Below, piece by piece: positions 60,263 through 64,000 of a stretch of 64,000 nt of DNA. Origin of the DNA: Flavobacteriales bacterium (GTDB taxonomy: Bacteria; Bacteroidota; Bacteroidia; UBA10329); NCBI GenBank assembly GCA_020635495.1, contig JACJZQ010000017.1, positions 1-64,000 on the forward strand. Reading direction: 5' to 3'. The notes below the pieces were generated by a model, which saw nothing but the letters and a program-made list of their open reading frames with translations, did no database searches and was not told the origin of the DNA. Positions within the stretch are counted from its first letter, which is position 1. Each line of letters starts with the position of its first letter. The position numbers and the translations under genes are program-made.

Positions 60263-61606
60263 ATGGCTAAAGTTGAAGTGTTGATGCCCAAAATGGGTGA
60301 GAGTGTAGCTGAAGCAACGGTTATACGTTGGTTGAAAGAGGTTGGAGACACCGTTGAATTGGATGAGCCAATAATGGAAATTGCCACCGACAAGGTGGAT
60401 AGCGAAATTCCGTCTCCAGTTGAAGGTGTACTTGCTGAGCAATGCTGCCAAGCCGATGATGTTGTTCAGGTTGGAAGCCCAGTTGCGTATATAACCACAG
60501 ACGCTGAAGAGAAAGTAGAGAAAGCCTCAGCGGCTCCCGCTCCTGTTAAAGAAGAAAAACCTCAGCCTGTTGCCGAAGCCGCTCCTGCAGCTACAAACGG
60601 TGCTTCATCCAATGGAGTTGCGGAGGTTGGTGATATTCCAAAGCGTTCAGATTCCGGACGATTCTATTCACCATTGGTTCGAACCATTGCAAAGACAGAA
60701 GGTGTTTCCATTCAAGAATTGGAGACCATTGAAGGTAGTGGTCAGGGAGGTCGCGTTACCAAGTCAGATATTCTCAACTATCTGCCAAATCGTGGTTCTG
60801 AGTTACAGACTGCTCCACAACCGGTAGCTGCTCCGGCAAAAGCTCCGCACCAAGGTTCTACAGCACACATCGGAAAAGTTTCTGTTCCATTGATGCCCGG
60901 AGATGAGATCGTTGAGATGGACCGAATGCGAAAACTCATAGCGGAGCATATGGTAATGAGTAAGCATACTTCTCCGCACGTAACAAGTTATGTTGAGGCC
61001 GATGTCACTAACATCGTCTTGTGGCGAAATAAAGTGAAGGATGCATTCCTGAAGAAGGAAGGAGAGAAACTCACCTTCACGCCAATATTCATCGAAGCGT
61101 TGGTGAAAGCCATTAAAGACATGCCGGGTGTCAATGTTTCGCTGGATGGGCAGAACATCATCAAACGAAAATCCATCAACATGGGAATGGCCACTGCCAG
61201 ACCTGATGGAAACCTGATTGTTCCGGTTATCAAAAATGCTGATCAGATGAATCTTCTAGGGTTGACCAAAGCGGTCAATGATCTGGCAGACCGTGCTCGG
61301 AACAACAAACTCGCGCCAGAAGAAATTCAAGGCGGCACCTACACCATTACCAATGTTGGAACTTTCGGCAACGTAATGGGAACCCCAATTATTAATCAAC
61401 CGCAGGTGGCCATCATGGCCGTTGGAGCCATTAGAAAAAAGCCAGCCGTTATTGAAACACCGTCTGGCGATGCCATAGCAATCCGCCACATGATGTTCCT
61501 GTCTCATTCTTACGATCACCGTATTGTAGATGGGGCTTTGGGCGGGTCTTTTGTTAGAAAAGTGGCCGATTATCTCGAGAATTGGGATATCAATAGAACC
61601 ATTTAG
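60263..61606 (+). CDS. 2-oxo acid dehydrogenase acyltransferase (E2) subunit
   Basis: A 447-residue E2 subunit. The lipoyl domain is MAKVEVLMPKMGESVAEAT with the lipoylated Lys in ATDKVDSEIPSP (about residue 43). An Ala/Pro-rich linker is followed by the E3-binding domain (SPLVRTIAKTEGVSIQELET) and the catalytic domain, whose HxxxDG is in SHSYDHRIVDGALGG. It transfers an acyl group to coenzyme A in a pyruvate, branched-chain or oxoglutarate complex; sequence alone leans to the branched-chain/unspecified type often found in Bacteroidota. The E1 and E3 genes are not nearby. Confidence 0.9.
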   Translation: MAKVEVLMPKMGESVAEATVIRWLKEVGDTVELDEPIMEIATDKVDSEIPSPVEGVLAEQCCQADDVVQVGSPVAYITTDAEEKVEKASAAPAPVKEEKPQPVAEAAPAATNGASSNGVAEVGDIPKRSDSGRFYSPLVRTIAKTEGVSIQELETIEGSGQGGRVTKSDILNYLPNRGSELQTAPQPVAAPAKAPHQGSTAHIGKVSVPLMPGDEIVEMDRMRKLIAEHMVMSKHTSPHVTSYVEADVTNIVLWRNKVKDAFLKKEGEKLTFTPIFIEALVKAIKDMPGVNVSLDGQNIIKRKSINMGMATARPDGNLIVPVIKNADQMNLLGLTKAVNDLADRARNNKLAPEEIQGGTYTITNVGTFGNVMGTPIINQPQVAIMAVGAIRKKPAVIETPSGDAIAIRHMMFLSHSYDHRIVDGALGGSFVRKVADYLENWDINRTI

Positions 61607-61696
61607 AAATATTTACGTATCGGCTGAATCCGAAGCTGTTTTCGGGTGGAAATAAACCTGTCTGTATCTAGCGATCAGCAAACCGATATGTACAAT

Positions 61697-63316
61697 ATGA
61701 ACCGACTGCTACTCCTAACCTTTGTTGTATGCCTGTCATTCAGTTCGTTCGTTCAGGCGCAGCGGCAAGTAGACAAGAAAGCGCATTTTAAAAGGGTGTA
61801 TCCGGTTGCCAATGAGCAGTTGGAGAACAACAAGCCTCTGAGGTCGGTAAAGAACTTCCTCGACTTGGCCGACCTCGACCCGAAAAATGCTCATATCAAC
61901 TACAAAATAGGGCGGTCTTATCTGCTTATCAACGGTAAAAAATCTGAGGCGGTTCCGTACTTGGAAAAGGCAGTTGCCAGCACTAGTGCTAAAGCCAAAG
62001 ACAGCTACAAGGAAACCAATGCCCCGTTAGACGCTTACTTCTATCTAGGACGAGCGTACCACTTGGATTCTCAATTTGATAATGCCATAGCGGCTTACAG
62101 AAAGTATCTGGAAGTTGACAAGTCCGTATTCAAAGAGAAAAAGGAAGAGGTGGAATGGATGATTCAGACCTGTTTGAACGGAAAACTGATTGTGGAGTCG
62201 CCCATAAGCGCTGTCAAACACAACCTTGGAGAAACCATAAACTCCATTTACGATGAATATTCAGCGGTTGTAGACGCCACAGAATCCATGTTGATCTTTA
62301 CTTCAAGAAGACCGACCAGCACGGGCGGCCTATTGGATCTGGATGATAAATATTACGAGGACATTTTCGTCTCGCAGAAGGAAAACGGAGAGTGGACCAA
62401 GCCGGTAAGTATTGGTAAAACCATCAACACCGAAGGGCATGAGGCCACCATTGGTCTTTCTGCCGATGGCCAAGAACTGTATATCTACCGAGATGATTTT
62501 GGTGACGGTAACATCTACGTAAGCCAACTCAAGGGAAGTAGGTGGTCAGAACCTGTTCAATTGAACGATAATGTCAACTCACCTTTCCGAGAAACGCATG
62601 CAACAGTTTCTGCAGATGGCCAGACGCTCTATTTTACTTCAGACCGCAGTGGTATGGGCGGAATGGACATCTTTAGAAGCAAACGACTTCCAACGGGAGA
62701 CTGGGCCGTAGCTGAGAACTTAGGAGAGGTTATCAACACCAAGTACGATGAGGAAGCTCCATTCATTCACCCTGATGGAAGAACGCTCTTCTTCAGTTCA
62801 AAAGGACATAGTTCTATGGGTGGTTATGATATTTTCTTTTCCATCGAAGAGAATGGAAAATGGTCGACACCAATGAACATTGGCAGCCCAATGAATACGG
62901 CAGATGATGAGTATTTCTTTGTGATGTCAACAGATGGTAAACGTGCGTACTATTCTTCATCAAGCGGGGAAGGTTTTGGGGGTAAGGACATTTATCTGGT
63001 CAACTTGGATACCGATCGCGAAGTTCCCCTTACTGTTTACAAGGGAGAAATTGTTCCTGATAAAGCGGGAAAGCGACCTAAAGATGTCACTATTCGTGTT
63101 TCGGACAATGAGACCGGAGAGTTGTTCGGGCTTTACAGGCCAAGAGAAGATAACGGTCGGTTCGTTCTCATCCTTCATCCAGGGCAGAATTACAATATAG
63201 CTTACGAGTCTGACGGGTACCTTTTCAAATCTGAAAAGTTATTTGTGCCTGAGAACACTGCTTACTTCGAGATAAACAGGGCCATTCAGTTGAAGCCCGT
63301 AGCGGTAAACAAATAG
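61697..63316 (+). CDS. TPR / PD40 beta-propeller protein (PorE-like, no OmpA domain)
   Basis: A 539-residue exported protein. The ATG at 61697 begins the signal peptide MNRLLLLTFVVCLSFSSFVQ; ATG at 61688 is equally possible. TPR-like helices (INYKIGRSYLLINGKKSEAV, AYFYLGRAYHLDSQFDNAI) are followed by a PD40 propeller (TLYFTSDRSGMGGMDIFRS, LFFSSKGHSSMGGYDIFFS) and a carboxypeptidase-regulatory-like domain. The C-terminal OmpA domain of PorE is missing. It is a tandem paralogue of the next gene and more distantly related to the giant protein at 9891. Confidence 0.85.
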   Translation: MNRLLLLTFVVCLSFSSFVQAQRQVDKKAHFKRVYPVANEQLENNKPLRSVKNFLDLADLDPKNAHINYKIGRSYLLINGKKSEAVPYLEKAVASTSAKAKDSYKETNAPLDAYFYLGRAYHLDSQFDNAIAAYRKYLEVDKSVFKEKKEEVEWMIQTCLNGKLIVESPISAVKHNLGETINSIYDEYSAVVDATESMLIFTSRRPTSTGGLLDLDDKYYEDIFVSQKENGEWTKPVSIGKTINTEGHEATIGLSADGQELYIYRDDFGDGNIYVSQLKGSRWSEPVQLNDNVNSPFRETHATVSADGQTLYFTSDRSGMGGMDIFRSKRLPTGDWAVAENLGEVINTKYDEEAPFIHPDGRTLFFSSKGHSSMGGYDIFFSIEENGKWSTPMNIGSPMNTADDEYFFVMSTDGKRAYYSSSSGEGFGGKDIYLVNLDTDREVPLTVYKGEIVPDKAGKRPKDVTIRVSDNETGELFGLYRPREDNGRFVLILHPGQNYNIAYESDGYLFKSEKLFVPENTAYFEINRAIQLKPVAVNK

Positions 63317-63332
63317 GTTTTCGCCCTGCTGT

Positions 63333-63352
63333 TTGACCAACTAATTGGTCAA
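63333..63352. promoter_or_regulatory. 8-bp palindromic hairpin between the TPR genes
   Basis: TTGACCAA and TTGGTCAA are perfect arms around CTAA. It could be an operator or a weak transcription stop for the upstream gene; no T tract follows. Confidence 0.35.
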
Positions 63353-63371
63353 GTCAACTTGCTAATTCTTT

Positions 63372-63379
63372 TATATTTG
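63372..63379 (+). promoter_or_regulatory. -7 promoter box of the last TPR gene
   Basis: TATATTTG matches TAnnTTTG and lies 12 bases before the ATG at 63392. Confidence 0.5.
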
Positions 63380-63391
63380 CGCGTTTATGGA

Positions 63392-64000
63392 ATGTTGGTG
63401 GAAACAACATCCATACAAGTGGGATTAAACAAAGCATTTAGGTTGAGGCTAACAGAAACGAGGAATCTGATTCTGGGCATCTTGCTCATGGCGGTGTCTG
63501 TAAGCACGTATGCTCAGCCGTATGGTGATGCCAATTTCAAAAAGAAGTTCACCAAAGCAGATGCGTTGGTCTACGATGGGGCATTTCTTGAAGCGCTTCC
63601 TCTTCTGGAGGATATGTACAAGTACGATACGCTGAATGCCAATCTTAATCATTTATTGGGTATTTGTTATTTGCGCGGCAAGAAGGACCACTCCAAGGCA
63701 ATCAAACTGCTTGAGAGTGCGTCAAGAGATGTTGCTCCACCAGACATGTATGAAGAAGCCAGTTGGAAGGAGAGAAAAGCACCTGGCATCACCTACTTCT
63801 ATCTAGGAAAAGCGTACCACTATAAGAACAAATTCGATAGAGCCGTATCCAACTACTACAATTATCGGTCATTCATTTCTCTCGATGATGTTGAGACCTA
63901 CAATCAGGTTCGTCAGCAAATTCAGTATGCCGAAAACGCTATGGAGTTGATCAAGCACCCTGTAGGTGTTAAGGTCACCAACTTAGGTCCAGAGATAAAT
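63392..64000 (+). CDS. TPR-containing exported protein, 5' part (cut by window end)
   Basis: The first 203 codons of a gene that runs past the window. After MLVETTSIQ comes a signal-like segment (LILGILLMAVSVSTYAQ), then TPR-like helices (LNHLLGICYLRGKKDHSKA, GITYFYLGKAYHYKNKFDRA) and, at the very end, VTNLGPEIN, which aligns with the HNLGETINS that precedes the PD40 propeller of the upstream gene. It is therefore very probably a tandem paralogue with a propeller and possibly an OmpA domain beyond the window. Confidence 0.8.
   Translation, partial: MLVETTSIQVGLNKAFRLRLTETRNLILGILLMAVSVSTYAQPYGDANFKKKFTKADALVYDGAFLEALPLLEDMYKYDTLNANLNHLLGICYLRGKKDHSKAIKLLESASRDVAPPDMYEEASWKERKAPGITYFYLGKAYHYKNKFDRAVSNYYNYRSFISLDDVETYNQVRQQIQYAENAMELIKHPVGVKVTNLGPEIN

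Overview
The window is a chromosomal segment of a Bacteroidota bacterium, most likely Flavobacteriales or a close marine relative. The main reasons are type IX secretion (T9SS) C-terminal sorting domains on two exported phosphatases, TonB-dependent receptors with N-terminal carboxypeptidase-like domains, TPR/PD40 beta-propeller proteins of the PorE-like kind, a roughly 286-residue primary sigma factor, a long Bacteroidota-type GAPDH, DUF4920/DUF6702/DUF2279/SiaB families, and promoters of the Bacteroidota type (-7 box TAnnTTTG, usually without a Shine-Dalgarno). The DNA is mid-GC, with no prophage, no CRISPR array and no complete insertion sequence.

Layout. 1-7.9 kb: end of serA, a DUF1015 gene, a leftward four-gene operon (YD-like lipoprotein, MazG-like pyrophosphohydrolase, DUF6702, HupE/UreJ), a T9SS purple-acid-phosphatase-like protein and a TlpA-like thioredoxin protein. 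8-16 kb: acpH, SpoIID-like protein, a giant TPR/PD40/coiled-coil protein with internal repeats, then clpS-nfeD-floA. 16-22.9 kb: DUF4920 lipoprotein, nhaC, SiaB-like protein, T9SS PhoD phosphatase, the RNase P RNA gene with a GIY-YIG nuclease gene inside its P3 helix, an Smr-domain gene and a DUF2279 gene. 23-32.3 kb: a Ser/Arg-rich exported protein, a TonB-dependent receptor, three small or unknown genes, a phosphohexomutase, mltG, a GNAT gene invaded in frame by a dispersed palindromic repeat, and dapF. 32.3-38 kb: degP, a lipoprotein, two intergenic repeat blocks, a frameshifted rpoD and gap. 38-44.5 kb: a one-helix smORF, a second TonB-dependent receptor, a YD-repeat/AAA+ ATPase fusion, and an accessory region with a 7-bp microsatellite, a 21-bp tandem array, a DUF4375 gene bounded by inverted repeats, and a 33-bp palindrome. 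44.5-51.3 kb: moxR, three SurA/PpiC foldases and guaB. 51.4-64 kb: lipoprotein, GMC oxidoreductase and PhoD-like phosphatase operon, a sodium:solute symporter, a GT-A glycosyltransferase, a sulfotransferase, recR, a glycosyltransferase/sugar-phosphate-transferase fusion, an acyltransferase E2 subunit, and two tandem TPR proteins, the last cut by the window end.

Together the genes cover core metabolism (serine, DAP/peptidoglycan, GMP, glycolysis, E2), envelope biogenesis (SurA foldases, MltG, FloA/NfeD, TonB receptors, surface glycosylation/sulfation) and phosphorus acquisition (three exported phosphoesterases). The most unusual structure is the nuclease gene embedded in rnpB: a 17-bp perfect stem forming helix P3 brackets an intact 89-codon GIY-YIG reading frame whose stop codon lies inside the 3' strand of the helix. 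Other points worth a second look are the YD/AAA+ fusion, the in-frame repeat in the acetyltransferase, the rpoD frameshift, the 21-bp array, and the likely CTG start of the glycosyltransferase at 58269.
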